A DNA stretch of 64,000 nucleotides from Marinomonas balearica (GCF_004362145.1 NZ_SNXC01000012.1:372001-436000), one strand, 5' to 3'; positions 18,224 through 29,300 are shown, counted from the stretch's first letter. Made by a program: numbers and translations. The notes: generated by a model from the letters alone, not told the origin.

Positions 18224-18300
18224 TCTAGAATCCGACAAACTGTTGTGTGAAAACCAAAGTTTCAAAACCCATAAATTCAACCCTTGCCGAGATTACTATT

Positions 18301-18966
18301 ATGCGTATTCTGATTGTTGAAGATGATGCCTCTGTCAGTCATTGGATTAGCAGTAAACTGCATACCTCAGGGCACTCGTGTAAATTAGTCGATAATGGGG
18401 AAGATGCCCTTAAGCTCATCAAGGAAGAAGTGTTTGATGTCATCTTGCTTGATCGGGTCATTCCCAAGATTGATGGTATTCAACTGTTGGGTTTGCTGGC
18501 AAATGAATCTCATCCACCGGTTTTAATCTTATCCGCAAATGATCAAACTTCAGATCGGATTGAAGGCTTGAGAGCCGGAGCGGATGACTACCTAGGTAAG
18601 CCATTTGATTTTGCTGAGTTGCTGTTGCGTCTGGAAAGACTTTACTGCCGTACAAAACAAGTCGCATCGAGTAACTTCATAAAAATCAAAGACATGATCA
18701 TTAATTTAGAGCGCCATGAAGTGACTCGCTCTGGACATCGAGTAGATCTCACCAACAAGGAATTCAAACTGCTTTATGTGTTGGCTGAGCACCCGGGGCA
18801 GACGGTAACGCGCAGTATGTTGCTTGAAAAAGCATGGGGCTACCACTTTGATCCACAGACCAATGTGCTGGATGTTCACTTGTCCAAACTTAGAAACAAG
18901 CTCGATGGTGGTTCTAAAAACCCAATTATCCGAACGATACGGTCCGTTGGGTATGCATTAGGGTAA
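18301..18966 (+). CDS. OmpR-family response regulator
   Basis: 221 residues. The receiver domain starts MRILIVEDDASVSHW, has the acidic pair, the phospho-acceptor Asp51 in VILLDRVIPKIDG, and the conserved Lys in DDYLGKPF. A winged-helix domain follows (LTNKEFKLLYVLAEHPGQTV, ending IIRTIRSVGYAL). A GTG-initiated frame from 18247 exists, but the canonical family start is the ATG at 18301. It is followed after three bases by the kinase gene. The pair sits between the tad operon and the operon at 20.3-33 kb, so it is a candidate regulator of either; this is inferred from position. Confidence 0.9.
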   Translation: MRILIVEDDASVSHWISSKLHTSGHSCKLVDNGEDALKLIKEEVFDVILLDRVIPKIDGIQLLGLLANESHPPVLILSANDQTSDRIEGLRAGADDYLGKPFDFAELLLRLERLYCRTKQVASSNFIKIKDMIINLERHEVTRSGHRVDLTNKEFKLLYVLAEHPGQTVTRSMLLEKAWGYHFDPQTNVLDVHLSKLRNKLDGGSKNPIIRTIRSVGYALG

Positions 18967-18969
18967 ACT

Positions 18970-20346
18970 GTGTTTATAAAGCCATTACTTCATAGCAGCA
19001 GTTTTCGGCAAGCTGCGACCATTGCGTTTATTTGTTTACTTATTTCTTCTGCCGCCATACCCATTTGCGATCATGTTCTCAGCAATATTATGAAAAGCCA
19101 TGTTCGCGGGATGATTTTTGAAAACCTTGAAAATCAAAAACTTAAAGGACTTTTTAACAACAGTAGATGGCTCGCTAATCAGCTCTCCACCGATTACCAA
19201 CTAGACACTCGTAAAGACCATTTTTCATTCATTCTGGATAGCCAAGATCAGCTGATATATGGCCAACAGGCGATACTTACGCAAGCTCAAATTCTGGTTT
19301 TGAGCGACAACCGGTCGAATGCCCCGAAAATTTTATCGTTAAAAAGCCAGCACAGTGAATTATTCGGGTTGTTGACACCTCTGGCTGACGGCGGCCTTTA
19401 CTTTAATGCCTATAACGTTCAACCCATGCTGCAACAAACGCGCATTATTCCTTTGATGACAGGTGCAGGCTTGCTGGCCATCCAATTGTCGATCTTACTG
19501 ATTAGTCTGCCTTTCAGTCTGCACAATCTCTTTCGCGTAAACCACATCATCGAAGTCTTAGAGCAGTATGCACAAGGCAAGCACGACGTTAGAGTCAATT
19601 ATAAGAACAACGGTGATGAGTTTGGCCAATTGGGTAAAGAAATTAATTTGGTTCTCAGTCGCACTGAAACCTTAATGGGCGAAGTACGCACCATTACTAG
19701 TCATGTTGCCCATGAACTGAGAACGCCATTAACGCGTTTACAACATAAGCTTATTAACGTGTCTGAAAAAATAGATGAAAAAGAGCTTCAGGAGTTGGAA
19801 GACGCGATTAAAGAAACAGAACAAATCCAGAGGTTGTTTCGCTCAATTATGCGTTTGTCTGAGGTTGAAACCGGACAAGTCAGTCATCAAAAAAATAAAA
19901 TAAATGCATACGACATACTCCATGAAGCGTATGAGTATTACCTACCTCTGGCAGAAAACCTCGATATTCAATTAAACATAGTGGCCAATAAAAAATACCA
20001 TTTTTATGCGGATAAGATCTTAATTTTTCAGGCCATTGCTAACCTATTGGATAATGCTCTTAAGTATGCGCCTGACAGTAAAATCATCACTCTTAGCATA
20101 GAATCTTCATTAGGTAACACCCTTATCAAGGTGTCTGATCAAGGAAAAGGGATCGCCGAAGAAGATCAATCTGTTGTCACCAAGCGCTTCAAACGGCTCA
20201 CCAGTAAACAAGATGTTTTTGGTCATGGTTTGGGACTCACTCTAGTTCAAGCCATCACCACTTTGCATAATGGCGAGTTAACGCTAATCAATAATCATCC
20301 GGGATTATCCGTCTGCATCGCACTTCACTCTAATGAAATAAACTAG
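18970..20346 (+). CDS. Sensor histidine kinase
   Basis: 458 residues, GTG start three bases after the regulator stop. There are two membrane helices (about 12-36 and 160-183) around a periplasmic sensor of roughly 120 residues, then HAMP, a HisKA box TSHVAHELRTPLTRL (His248), and an ATPase domain with N box NLLDNALKYAP, G1 DQGKGI and G2 GHGLGLTLV. All catalytic boxes are present. The signal is unknown. The last four bases overlap the convergent M50/HlyD gene, leaving no room for a terminator between them. Confidence 0.9.
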   Translation: MFIKPLLHSSSFRQAATIAFICLLISSAAIPICDHVLSNIMKSHVRGMIFENLENQKLKGLFNNSRWLANQLSTDYQLDTRKDHFSFILDSQDQLIYGQQAILTQAQILVLSDNRSNAPKILSLKSQHSELFGLLTPLADGGLYFNAYNVQPMLQQTRIIPLMTGAGLLAIQLSILLISLPFSLHNLFRVNHIIEVLEQYAQGKHDVRVNYKNNGDEFGQLGKEINLVLSRTETLMGEVRTITSHVAHELRTPLTRLQHKLINVSEKIDEKELQELEDAIKETEQIQRLFRSIMRLSEVETGQVSHQKNKINAYDILHEAYEYYLPLAENLDIQLNIVANKKYHFYADKILIFQAIANLLDNALKYAPDSKIITLSIESSLGNTLIKVSDQGKGIAEEDQSVVTKRFKRLTSKQDVFGHGLGLTLVQAITTLHNGELTLINNHPGLSVCIALHSNEIN

Positions 20347-22463
20347 AACGAAGATTCCCTAACAAGGACTGAGACCACTCTTTTCACAAGCTGACTCAAT
20401 AGACTTTCTGCCTTGGCATCAATATAGACTTCACCCCGTATTACCCAATTTGGCGAAACCGCATTAGGTTCTGTTGGTGTTAGAAAAGCCCGATAGACCG
20501 CTTCCTCAGCGATAGGAATTGGGTCATTTTTAGCGTTGCTAGACGCCACTCTTCCGCCATAAACCGAAGCTAATTCCGGTGCAGAAGTTAACTTAGTCGA
20601 AGCAATATTTTCAACACCTTCTAAGAATAGAGACAACTTCGGATAAGAAAGGCTTTCGGGGATAAAATACGCGTCAGAATCGACCTTAATTCGATTGAGA
20701 TCGCTTTCCTTTATATAAGCTTCGACGGTATTTGATCGAGTATTAACAAGCATTCCTAACCCTTCCCCTGCGGCCAGCCAATCGCCTTCCTGATGCAGAT
20801 TGGATTGCGTCATCACGACACCCTCAAAGGGCGCGGTTAGGGTTAACTGTGCCAATTGTTGGTTGATTAGCGTTAAACGCTGGTTGGCTGTCACAAGCTC
20901 CTCGTTAATCACCTTTATACTGGCGGAAGCGTTCGGACTGAATGGATTCACATCGGCTTGTTTTTGCAATCGAGTAATACGCAACGTCAACCTGTCCGCT
21001 TCTCGGTTCAGCTCCGGTGAAACAAATTCAAATAGCTTTTGTCCTTTCTTTACGGCCTGATGAGGCTCAACAAATGAACGATGCAGCTGCGCGTTTGCAG
21101 GAACGTATAGGTTAAACTGTTGAGAAGATCGCATCACAGCAGGCGCTCCGACTTGGCTTTGCCATGGGTAGCACAATACAAATAACAGAATGGCCAACAG
21201 TGTCAGACTGCATACGGTGTTTTTATTCCAACTCATAATACTTCTCTTCTGCTGCCAAACTTTCAATTCTTTGAATACAGGCAATACAATAAACACCCAC
21301 AATTCCACGATAAATAAAGCAATGCCCAATAACTTAAACGCAAAGTGGTACACCATAAGGGCGATGCCGACGTATAAAAACAATCGATACAACCAGGTGA
21401 CAAGCGTATAACTCAACAATACTCTCTGCATTTGCACAGAGAAAATCTCGGGTGGCGATTGATTAAACGCAAAAATCCATTCTCTAATCTTCCACCGAGT
21501 GAAAGCAAAAGCTCTGGGTTGTAAGTTTGCTATTCCAAGAAAATCGGATAACAAAAAATACCCATCAAAACGCATAAAGGGGCTTAAATTAATCAGTAAG
21601 GATAAGATCCAAGTCGTCGTAGCCAACATAAAGGCGAGGCTCTTGCCCGTTCCTTCTGGCATGAAACTCCACAGCAACAGCCCCCAAGCGCCTACTAACA
21701 GCTCAACGATGACGCCAGCCGCACCAATCAACATCCTTTGTTTTTTACTTTTTAACCGCCAAGCACTTGAGGTGTCTGTGTATAAAACCGGCCACAGTAC
21801 GAGTAAAGCAACGCCCATTGTTGCGACCTTTCCGCCGTAATGTTTGCAAGTATAGGCATGGCCTAACTCATGTAGCGACTTAGTAAAAAAGAGCGCTAGT
21901 ACAAGGGCTAACATGCCTTCAAAAGAAAAAAAGTGCATATAAGTATGCGTAAACGCTTGCCATTGGCGGCTCACTAAAAAGAGCCCTAGAACAGCTGCAA
22001 GTACAGAGAGAAATATAAATAACCGACTGAAAAAGAACCGCGTTAAAGGCAAGGTAAGCGCTAAAAAAGCATCAGGGCGACATAGGGGAACGCGCATAAA
22101 TAAATAATGGCGTAACAGCCATCGAATAGGGTTTATTGAACCCCATTTCGCTTCGTTCTCAGGCTTGGCGAGACGCGTATTTATCAATAAATGGCGACCC
22201 TGCAAAAAATTATAAAAGGCCTTCACATCCTCTACTGAGACAAGCAAAGTCAAGTGCTGGCAAATATCCTCAGCAATCGCTTGAGCACTGTTCAGAGACC
22301 AGCGTGCTAGCATCTCCATTTCATGCCAACCGAGACGATAAAATTGCCCACTGATTGGATCTTCTAGTGTCCAAGTCGGCGCACCGAATGCATCTTCTGG
22401 CGCTTCGAAGAGTTTCAGATCTTCTCTTAACGGAGCCCATTCTGTCGCCGTTGCATCAAGCAT
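20343..22463 (-). CDS. M50 site-2-protease-like membrane protein fused to HlyD-type adaptor
   Basis: 706 residues in three parts. An N-terminal cytoplasmic region of about 130 residues resembles PqqD-like substrate-binding modules. A polytopic part has the zinc motif HELGH (198-202) and the second S2P motif NLSPFMRFDG (292-301), followed by more helices up to about residue 430. The C-terminal half is a periplasmic adaptor with lipoyl-like segments (VPANAQLHRSFVEPHQAVKK and LTAPFEGVVMTQSNL). The protease motifs look intact. Such fusions are annotated as peptidase M50 or HlyD-like but are poorly characterised. It is the last gene of the operon that also makes two other adaptors, a TolC-like protein and the large surface protein. 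Processing or export of that protein is inferred from context. Confidence 0.82.
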   Translation of the reverse strand: MLDATATEWAPLREDLKLFEAPEDAFGAPTWTLEDPISGQFYRLGWHEMEMLARWSLNSAQAIAEDICQHLTLLVSVEDVKAFYNFLQGRHLLINTRLAKPENEAKWGSINPIRWLLRHYLFMRVPLCRPDAFLALTLPLTRFFFSRLFIFLSVLAAVLGLFLVSRQWQAFTHTYMHFFSFEGMLALVLALFFTKSLHELGHAYTCKHYGGKVATMGVALLVLWPVLYTDTSSAWRLKSKKQRMLIGAAGVIVELLVGAWGLLLWSFMPEGTGKSLAFMLATTTWILSLLINLSPFMRFDGYFLLSDFLGIANLQPRAFAFTRWKIREWIFAFNQSPPEIFSVQMQRVLLSYTLVTWLYRLFLYVGIALMVYHFAFKLLGIALFIVELWVFIVLPVFKELKVWQQKRSIMSWNKNTVCSLTLLAILLFVLCYPWQSQVGAPAVMRSSQQFNLYVPANAQLHRSFVEPHQAVKKGQKLFEFVSPELNREADRLTLRITRLQKQADVNPFSPNASASIKVINEELVTANQRLTLINQQLAQLTLTAPFEGVVMTQSNLHQEGDWLAAGEGLGMLVNTRSNTVEAYIKESDLNRIKVDSDAYFIPESLSYPKLSLFLEGVENIASTKLTSAPELASVYGGRVASSNAKNDPIPIAEEAVYRAFLTPTEPNAVSPNWVIRGEVYIDAKAESLLSQLVKRVVSVLVRESSF

Positions 22464-22469
22464 GATTGA

Positions 22470-23819
22470 CTACCAACTTAACCAAATACGCAGCTTGGTG
22501 AGCGGTTTTCTAAACACATAGTAAAACAGAGAAGTTTGCTCCCCATATAACTTTGCTAAGCCCTTTTTTCCTAACCTGAGCGTCGCATTATCATTCACAA
22601 ATACTGCTGTAAGGTGTAAAGCATATTGCCCATCTTGAGTAGGCCGGGCTTGGTAATCAATGCTCTGAACCTGCGCTTTAATTGGCGCACTAGGGTTGCT
22701 ATCGAGAAAGTATTTCACACTAGAGCCTGCTGTGATACCAATCACATCTTCAAGGGGTAAGCGCACCTCAAGCTCAATCTCATCCGGATTGGCGATGGTC
22801 ATGAGAGGTTCACCAAGCGTCATGGGCTTGCCCAGCCAGTCGCCCGCATCATCAAAAATAGCGACGCCACTGTGAGGTGCTCTAAATTCTGTGCGGCGCA
22901 GCTGATCCTGCAAGTAGTTCATATCTGATTTGGCTTGCAGAAGTTTGCCTTCTAGAATGGCCAGAGTCGCCTTCCTCTGCTCATCAATGAACGACTGCTG
23001 TTGGGCCATTCTCAACTCTGCACCGGTTATCACATAAGTCTGATGCGCGCTTTCTAATTCTTGTGTTAATGCTTGAGCATTCAACTTAGCGACCAGTTGA
23101 CCTTGCTTAACCTGTTCATTGGGTTTAACCAATAGCTCGCTGATCACCCCTTCAATGGGGGCTCTTAACACACTTGGCTGCTGCGGTACGATATCCGCCG
23201 GAGCGATAACAGATTGTTGAACAGGGAGCGATAAAACCCCAATCGTCGCAAGCAGGCCCAGCAACCACCACAGTGCGGATTTTTTCCGCTGCCCTTTGGG
23301 CTTTTTAGCGCCAGTTAACCCAATCCAAGCGTGGCCGTAGGCTTCTAGCAGAAAGCCTAATAGTTTTTTGTCTCGTAGGTTTAGCGGGGTTGATCTTGAT
23401 AATAATAAAGCCCCGATTAAATCCCCCTTGGCAGATTTAATCGGGAGCCAAATGAATCGTGTAGAAAAGTATTCCGAACCTTGTTTTGCATCTTCAGGAC
23501 TTAAATCTGCCACTTCAATAGCATGGATTCTATCGGCTTTCTCTGTTTTCGCGATCCCAGATAACACACGATTTAACCAGCTGCAAAAGGGGGCATTGGA
23601 ATCGACATCAACTAAGCCTGATGCGCCTTCTACTTTTTTAGAGCCAAACATCCACAACAAACTTTGCTGAAAAGGCACTAATAACTGCGTGTCATTCAGG
23701 CAGATAAATTGCCATTCTTGTAAATTTTCCGCGCCCCGTATTTTTTGCTCTAACTGCACTAACGTGAGCAGCGTTTCCTCTACCGTAACGGCCTTTTGAT
23801 CCTTTAGGCTGATCGTCAT
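22470..23819 (-). CDS. HlyD-family adaptor with N-terminal GAF-like domain
   Basis: 449 residues. Residues about 15-165 look like a GAF domain (FSTRFIWLPIKSAKGDLIGA, LRDKKLLGFLLEAYGHAW). A basic stretch KKPKGQRKK then a single helix (182-200) would leave this domain in the cytoplasm. The periplasmic part is a membrane-fusion adaptor: VLRAPIEGVISELLVKPNEQ with VKQGQLVAKLNAQ, a coiled coil, then FRAPHSGVAIFDDAGDWLGK. A cytoplasmic GAF-like domain on an adaptor is unusual and could sense a ligand or bind a partner. The start overlaps the upstream adaptor gene by four bases, and the next gene starts six bases after its stop. Confidence 0.82.
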   Translation of the reverse strand: MTISLKDQKAVTVEETLLTLVQLEQKIRGAENLQEWQFICLNDTQLLVPFQQSLLWMFGSKKVEGASGLVDVDSNAPFCSWLNRVLSGIAKTEKADRIHAIEVADLSPEDAKQGSEYFSTRFIWLPIKSAKGDLIGALLLSRSTPLNLRDKKLLGFLLEAYGHAWIGLTGAKKPKGQRKKSALWWLLGLLATIGVLSLPVQQSVIAPADIVPQQPSVLRAPIEGVISELLVKPNEQVKQGQLVAKLNAQALTQELESAHQTYVITGAELRMAQQQSFIDEQRKATLAILEGKLLQAKSDMNYLQDQLRRTEFRAPHSGVAIFDDAGDWLGKPMTLGEPLMTIANPDEIELEVRLPLEDVIGITAGSSVKYFLDSNPSAPIKAQVQSIDYQARPTQDGQYALHLTAVFVNDNATLRLGKKGLAKLYGEQTSLFYYVFRKPLTKLRIWLSW

Positions 23820-24631
23820 CTCACGCTCTCAGTTGTTGATGTCCATTGAGACGGATCGAAATAAGCGTTGCCACTCATTCCGGGAATGAGGCGCACATTT
23901 GGCGTCTTTAGGATCTCCCCAAACACCGTAAAAGACTGACTAAGCGGGTCTATGACTGCGCCTAAACGCGTTACCTTGGCGTTATACATTTGCTGAGTTT
24001 CGTCCAATTTAACTTGGAAGGCGTGCCCAATTTTTATATCGCTAATCCAACGAGATGGGACTATTAAAGCGACCTCAAAGACTTTGCTGTTGTAGACTTC
24101 GAGAATCGGTTCGCCTTCCGATACGAACTCGCCTTGCTGTACTAAACGTTTAACCACACGACCATTAAAAGGGGCGTAAACACCACATCGGTTGACCATT
24201 ATTTCACCAATACGACGCTCGGCTTGCGCCATCAAGGCATCGGATTCAGCTTGATTGACTTCCATCACACTGATTGACTGCAAATTGTCTAAGCGCTTAG
24301 CAACGGCTCGCTTTTGTTCGGCGGCTTGCGCCGCCGCTTTGGCATAATCCAGCTTGGCTTTATAAATGTCACAATCAAACTCAACGAGCGTTTGCCCCTT
24401 TTTAAAACTTTGGCCTTCTTTTAAGGTCAGTGTTTTAATCCGACCAGAGAGCTGGCTGGATAGCACCGCTCTGTCTTTGGCGTTCAACTGCACTCGAATA
24501 GTCGGCTGAGATACCCACTTCGCGCCAAGCGGTTCATTGTCTTTTAACAAGGTATTTGCATTTAAGACACCGCTTAACATCATGCCAAGAACAAACGTAA
24601 CACACGATCTAGTACGACAATAAACACTCAT
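23816..24631 (-). CDS. Periplasmic adaptor protein (HlyD/RND type)
   Basis: 271 residues with an N-terminal signal segment (SCVTFVLGMMLSGVLNANT). The adaptor pattern is clear: VLSSQLSGRIKTLTLKEGQS with FKKGQTLVEFDC, a short coiled coil (about 95-145), then CGVYAPFNGRVVKRLVQQGE and VSEGEPILEVYN, ending in a beta-barrel region. It is shorter than most RND adaptors. It overlaps the TolC-like gene and the GAF-HlyD gene by four bases each, so the three are translated as a unit. A role in joining the inner-membrane parts to the TolC-like channel is inferred. Confidence 0.85.
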   Translation of the reverse strand: MSVYCRTRSCVTFVLGMMLSGVLNANTLLKDNEPLGAKWVSQPTIRVQLNAKDRAVLSSQLSGRIKTLTLKEGQSFKKGQTLVEFDCDIYKAKLDYAKAAAQAAEQKRAVAKRLDNLQSISVMEVNQAESDALMAQAERRIGEIMVNRCGVYAPFNGRVVKRLVQQGEFVSEGEPILEVYNSKVFEVALIVPSRWISDIKIGHAFQVKLDETQQMYNAKVTRLGAVIDPLSQSFTVFGEILKTPNVRLIPGMSGNAYFDPSQWTSTTESVR

Positions 24632-26319
24632 GGCTGGACGTAATTCGTATAATCAATGATGGCCGTTTCTTGTAAAGAATCGCCAGTGGACAGCATCACC
24701 AGTTGTGGCTTCGGTATTTCTTCTTTTGGCTTAGTGTCGGTCTTTTCATATTGATCTGACAGGTTGCCTAATGCGCCGTTCAGAGCGACCTGTGATGCAA
24801 GTGCTTCGTCTGAAATGCGGCCTTGCTGAAGTAATGCATCTTGATGCGCAATTGACGCTGATAAGGTTTCAACACTGGTGTCTGCAATGGATTTCGGTAA
24901 TGGATCAAGCCCAGCGGCTTTGTAAATCGCGCCATATGCACTTTGCATCATAGCGAAGCTTTGATCTCGGTTACGTTTCGCCAGCACGCTTTCTGTCGCG
25001 ATACGGACACGTTCAACCAAAGATTGGGTGTTATTTTGATACGCTCCCGTACTTTGCACAAAAATGGCGTCTTGAATCCTCGACAGCTCAGCCGTACGTT
25101 GAAATTGATTATCGGCTTGTTTGTACTGTTGCCATGCGAGGTTAACCTGAGTTAGAACCGCCATTCTCAATGCTTGACGACGTAAATCTGCAATTTTTTC
25201 TTTTGCTTCACCAACGCTTTTTACATCGCTATAGGAAAACGCACTGAGTAGATTCCAACTAACTTGGACACCTGCATCGGCCCAATCATTGTTCAAGGAG
25301 TAACTGTTACTATTGTAGTGAGCACCGACAAACAAAGATGCGCCGGGCAACAAACGCATTAGTGAAGAGCGCGTCTCTAAGACCGTGTTTCTTGCACGAT
25401 AAGCTTCTTCATTGATTTCTGGTCGATTGACCATAGAAAGTGTCTCAAGCTCTTCCAGCTGATAAGGCAGCGCTAACGGCTGAGTACTTTGAGAGGCTAG
25501 CTCATATTGCGTTGCGGGTGGAAGGTTCATTAAACCTGCTAAACGAGATTTGGACGCCGCTAGATCGCCTTCCAGCGTTTCCAAACGACTGATCATTTCG
25601 AGCAAGCTTTTCTGATATTTCAAGGATTCTAATGGCGAGATCAAACGCTCAGCGGCGGTTTGCTTGGAGGTTTCTAACGCACTGTAGGCGTCTTTTAACG
25701 TACGTTTTACCAGCGGCTGAAGCTCTTGAGCTTTCACTGCTTCCCAATACGCACCTCGTACATTTTGAATAATATCGGCGACCACACTGCGACGTCTTTC
25801 TTCTGCGGCAAGGACATTGTTCGCCTGTGCTTTCGAGCCAAAATACCCAATCCCAAAGTCCAGAACATTCCAAGAAACGCTTAAATCTGCCGATGACGAT
25901 TGCTTATCTTGGCTAGTAGAAGACACCAAGGACTCAGTGCCTGTAGCAATCGATTTACTCGATGATGCGGCTTCGTTATTTCGTGCTGTCCATCCTGCAC
26001 TGGCGGCCACTTTTGGCAACATATCAAAGCTTTGCAGACCCAAAATATTGTCTTGCGCCAATTTTTCCATCAAGGCGAGACGTTCTTTAAGGTTGTATTT
26101 AACGGCTCTCGCCATTGCTTCTTCAAGGCTGATTGGCTGTGTAATTGGCTCTTGATCCTGAAACATGGCTTTTCGGTCTGCGTCCACCAATGCTAATTTT
26201 TGCTCAAACGTAATGGGCGTTGGTGTGACAGAGCAGGCCGTCAGGCTGAATAAAATGGCACCTGCAACCGCCGTACGATGTAACGTTTTATACTCTAATA
26301 CTTTGCTTTTTATAGTCAC
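24628..26319 (-). CDS. TolC-like outer-membrane efflux lipoprotein
   Basis: 563 residues. The start is a GTG at 26319 with AAAAGG eight bases upstream. The signal ends FSLTAC, so Cys29 is probably lipidated. Two outer-membrane-efflux repeats follow (ISLEEAMARAVKYNLKERLA and, later, LPYQLEELETLSMVNRPEIN), with long alpha-helical stretches typical of the TolC barrel-tunnel fold. The C-terminal tail of about 60 residues is polar and Lys/Glu-rich. The protein likely forms the outer-membrane exit duct used by the neighbouring adaptors. It lies 34 bp downstream of the giant surface protein gene. Confidence 0.87.
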   Translation of the reverse strand: MTIKSKVLEYKTLHRTAVAGAILFSLTACSVTPTPITFEQKLALVDADRKAMFQDQEPITQPISLEEAMARAVKYNLKERLALMEKLAQDNILGLQSFDMLPKVAASAGWTARNNEAASSSKSIATGTESLVSSTSQDKQSSSADLSVSWNVLDFGIGYFGSKAQANNVLAAEERRRSVVADIIQNVRGAYWEAVKAQELQPLVKRTLKDAYSALETSKQTAAERLISPLESLKYQKSLLEMISRLETLEGDLAASKSRLAGLMNLPPATQYELASQSTQPLALPYQLEELETLSMVNRPEINEEAYRARNTVLETRSSLMRLLPGASLFVGAHYNSNSYSLNNDWADAGVQVSWNLLSAFSYSDVKSVGEAKEKIADLRRQALRMAVLTQVNLAWQQYKQADNQFQRTAELSRIQDAIFVQSTGAYQNNTQSLVERVRIATESVLAKRNRDQSFAMMQSAYGAIYKAAGLDPLPKSIADTSVETLSASIAHQDALLQQGRISDEALASQVALNGALGNLSDQYEKTDTKPKEEIPKPQLVMLSTGDSLQETAIIDYTNYVQP

Positions 26320-26353
26320 GTTATAAACCTTTTAATTCCATCATTTACAATTC

Positions 26354-29300
26354 TTAAGATGCCGCCGTCAGATCATTCAATAACAGCTTGTTAATGTTAA
26401 AAACACTCAGCGAACTCGCGTCATTCACCTGTTCTGAGAAAGGCGCGTTATTCACTTGGGCATGGCTGCCGGATTCCAATTTCACTTCTACGGGTATCAC
26501 TGACGTCTCACCATTTTCATCAACTACAAGCACATGCAGCTCTATTTGTTGAGTGTCTCCAAGCACGTCCTTGTCTAGATTCAGCCGACCCGTCTCAAGG
26601 TCATATTCAACGCCTTCTGGCAACCCAATACCATCTGCCGACATCACCGCAAGAATGGCTTTTTCCTCTTCTGACATCACACTGTCTAGTAATGAAAGTT
26701 GAGCGTTACTTATGCCTTGCGACCATTCTATGGACGTTGATCTATAGGACTGCAATGACGTTGTAGACTCGGTTTGTGCGCTGTCTAATCGAGTATTTTC
26801 AGTAAACGAAAGTGACGTGCTAAATGAATCGGAACCAAGGGTCGATGTGATAAGGGCGGTATTTGCAGAAACATCCATGCTGCTTACTTGGTTGTCTAGT
26901 GAAGAAATATTTTGTGAATCGAACTGAGTAAAGTACTGCATTGCCGCTTCGCTTGGACTCACTGTCGTGCTACTTGGACTCACTGTCGCGCTACTTGGAT
27001 TAGCGGTCGTTTCGCTCGCGTCTATTTGAGACGAACTGGGCGATGAGGGAACCACCATAGATTCCACCGTGAGCGTCACTTCAATTTGAGCGCTCTGACC
27101 TTTCGTATCGGTGGTTTGTATGACCACTAAAAATTCACCTGACTCGACCGCATTGCCAGAAATGACCAAGGTGTCTGAGTTAAAGCTTAAACCGTTTGGT
27201 AACCCAGTGACTTGCCACGTTAACGTGTCATTAGAGGCATCGGAGAACAATGTATCCGGTAGCTGGATACTTACGGATTCCGTTTCCGTGATATTGGAAA
27301 ATTGATAACTGTCTGCAAGCTGTGGCGGTAGATTTTCTGCGACATTTAGCGCTATTTCGACAGAATTACTCGATGCGTCGCCGTCATTAATTGAGACGGT
27401 AAAAGACAAGGTGGCCGCTTGCGTGAGTGAGGCATTTTCAAAGGTTAGGCTTCTTGCTAGGGCGTTTACTTGATCTTGCGTTAGCGCGGATGAGATCGCG
27501 ACTGAGAGAGTACCGTCATCATTTACAAAGCGGCCAACCACCTCGCCTTGATACAATAAATTTTCACCGTCCAGTGTAAACTCACTGTCGCTTGCCAAAC
27601 CGAAGGTATCGGAGGCATTGATGGTCGAACCTGAAAGCGTAATGGTTAGGCCTGAGTAATTGTCAGAGGCTGACATTTCTTCATCAAAAATGGTCAGTTC
27701 AGGAGCCAATACAACTGCATCAAAACCGATTTCATACAAGGACTCTTCACGCCCCGTCGCATCATAAATTGCAACGACATCAGTACCTTGCAGGAACACA
27801 TGGCCGGCGTCCGAAATAGAAAGATACGCTCCCTCAGACGACGCTCCTTGCATAATGCCCGCCTGCGTTAAGGATCCGTCTTCACCGATAATATAGCGGT
27901 ATAAGCTGCCGTCAGAGGTCAATACGAACAACTTCTCATTATCCGCAGACACGACTAAATCCGATAGGTTTTCGACAAGAATGGCCTCGTCAGTAACCAG
28001 TAAAAAGGATTCGCTTTCAGCATCATACGAATAGGTATAAATACTCGTATCGTTCACCACATAGATGTATTCACCGTCGTCTGTTGCCGCCACATGTGTG
28101 GTTGAACTCAATATGGCACTATTGCCAGCCGAGTCTTCACTGCCATCACGAATGTAAGCTTTCCATTCAAGGCCGGATTCCTCTTGTTCAAATACAATTA
28201 GCGTTGAGGTACGAAAATTAGTGGTTACGAAGACATAATCTCCCGAAACAGTCAGGCTGCTAGGGTTCCACAGGTAGGGGGAGCTCCACGCATCGGCTAT
28301 CTTTTGCACAAAGCTTAATTCACCGGTTTCGGCGTCACGAGTCATTTCACTTAACGCTGTACTGTTGATGTAATAAAAGTGCAGTCCATCTTCTGATAAG
28401 ACAATGTCTTGAACGCCACTCACGGTGATTTCGTTGGTTTCATAGTCAGCAACAATTACTTGAGTATTCGACAACACAAGATCTTCTGATAACGAATACA
28501 CGGCGATAACATCGCCCTCATTGCCAAGCAGATAAAGGTTTTGACCATCGGCCGTGGTAATTAATTTATCCACGGAATCAACACCATCAACGGAGGTTAG
28601 GGTGCTTTGATATTCCCATTCGCTGCTTTCATCGTTGAGGGTAAAGACCGCAATGTTGCCACTGCTGTCCGCCACATAAAGCACACCGCCGTCACTCGAC
28701 ACATTGGAAGCGCTAACATCCGTAAGCCCTTCGGCCGCACTTAACGTCTCAGTTAAAGACATTTCACCCGCCGCAATGGAAGCGTCTTGGGTAACCTCAG
28801 GCGTATCGTTGAGCGCTGTAATGTTAATTTGAGCCATCAGGATATTTGACGTGAGGCCAAATTGATCCGACAAGGTCACGGACACATTGACTGTCGACTC
28901 AGGCGTTTCGCTGCTGTTTTGGTATTGAATTTGGTTGAGAACATTTTGCACGTCTTCTGTGGTAGGGACAGTGCCGTTATCTTCCGTAAAGGTAATGGTT
29001 AAAACCCCACCCTCATTTGAAACAGTGGCAATCACCACACCGTCTTTTGTCAAAGAACTTCCTGTTAAAGCCAGCCCATTTGCCTCTTCAAATACCAGCT
29101 GATCGCTCGACGTTACGTCGGCTATAGACACAATTAATTCAGCACCGTGATAATTACCTGCCCCGTCGTTGTAGGCGTCCATTTGCGAATCTGTTAGAAC
29201 AGCATCGGGGAACACTGACGTGGCGGCACCATTTTCTGTGTAAGCGATCTGATTGGTTGTGCTGGTTATGGTTGGAGCAACATTATCTTCATCTGCGGCG

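Larger units (their letters stand above)
17922..18300. promoter_or_regulatory. Divergent promoter region between flp and the response regulator
   Basis: 379 bp with no gene. It must hold the promoters for the tad operon (leftward) and the two-component system (rightward). Two Fur-box-like 19-mers are visible, listed separately. I could not identify convincing -35/-10 pairs for either direction; a TAATAT near 17970 on the minus strand is the best -10 candidate for flp, but its -35 spacing is long. Confidence 0.6.

Noticed and set aside
26952-26998. Short 21-bp repeats in the Ser/Thr linker of the giant protein
   Set aside because: Only two imperfect copies; ordinary low-complexity coding repeat.
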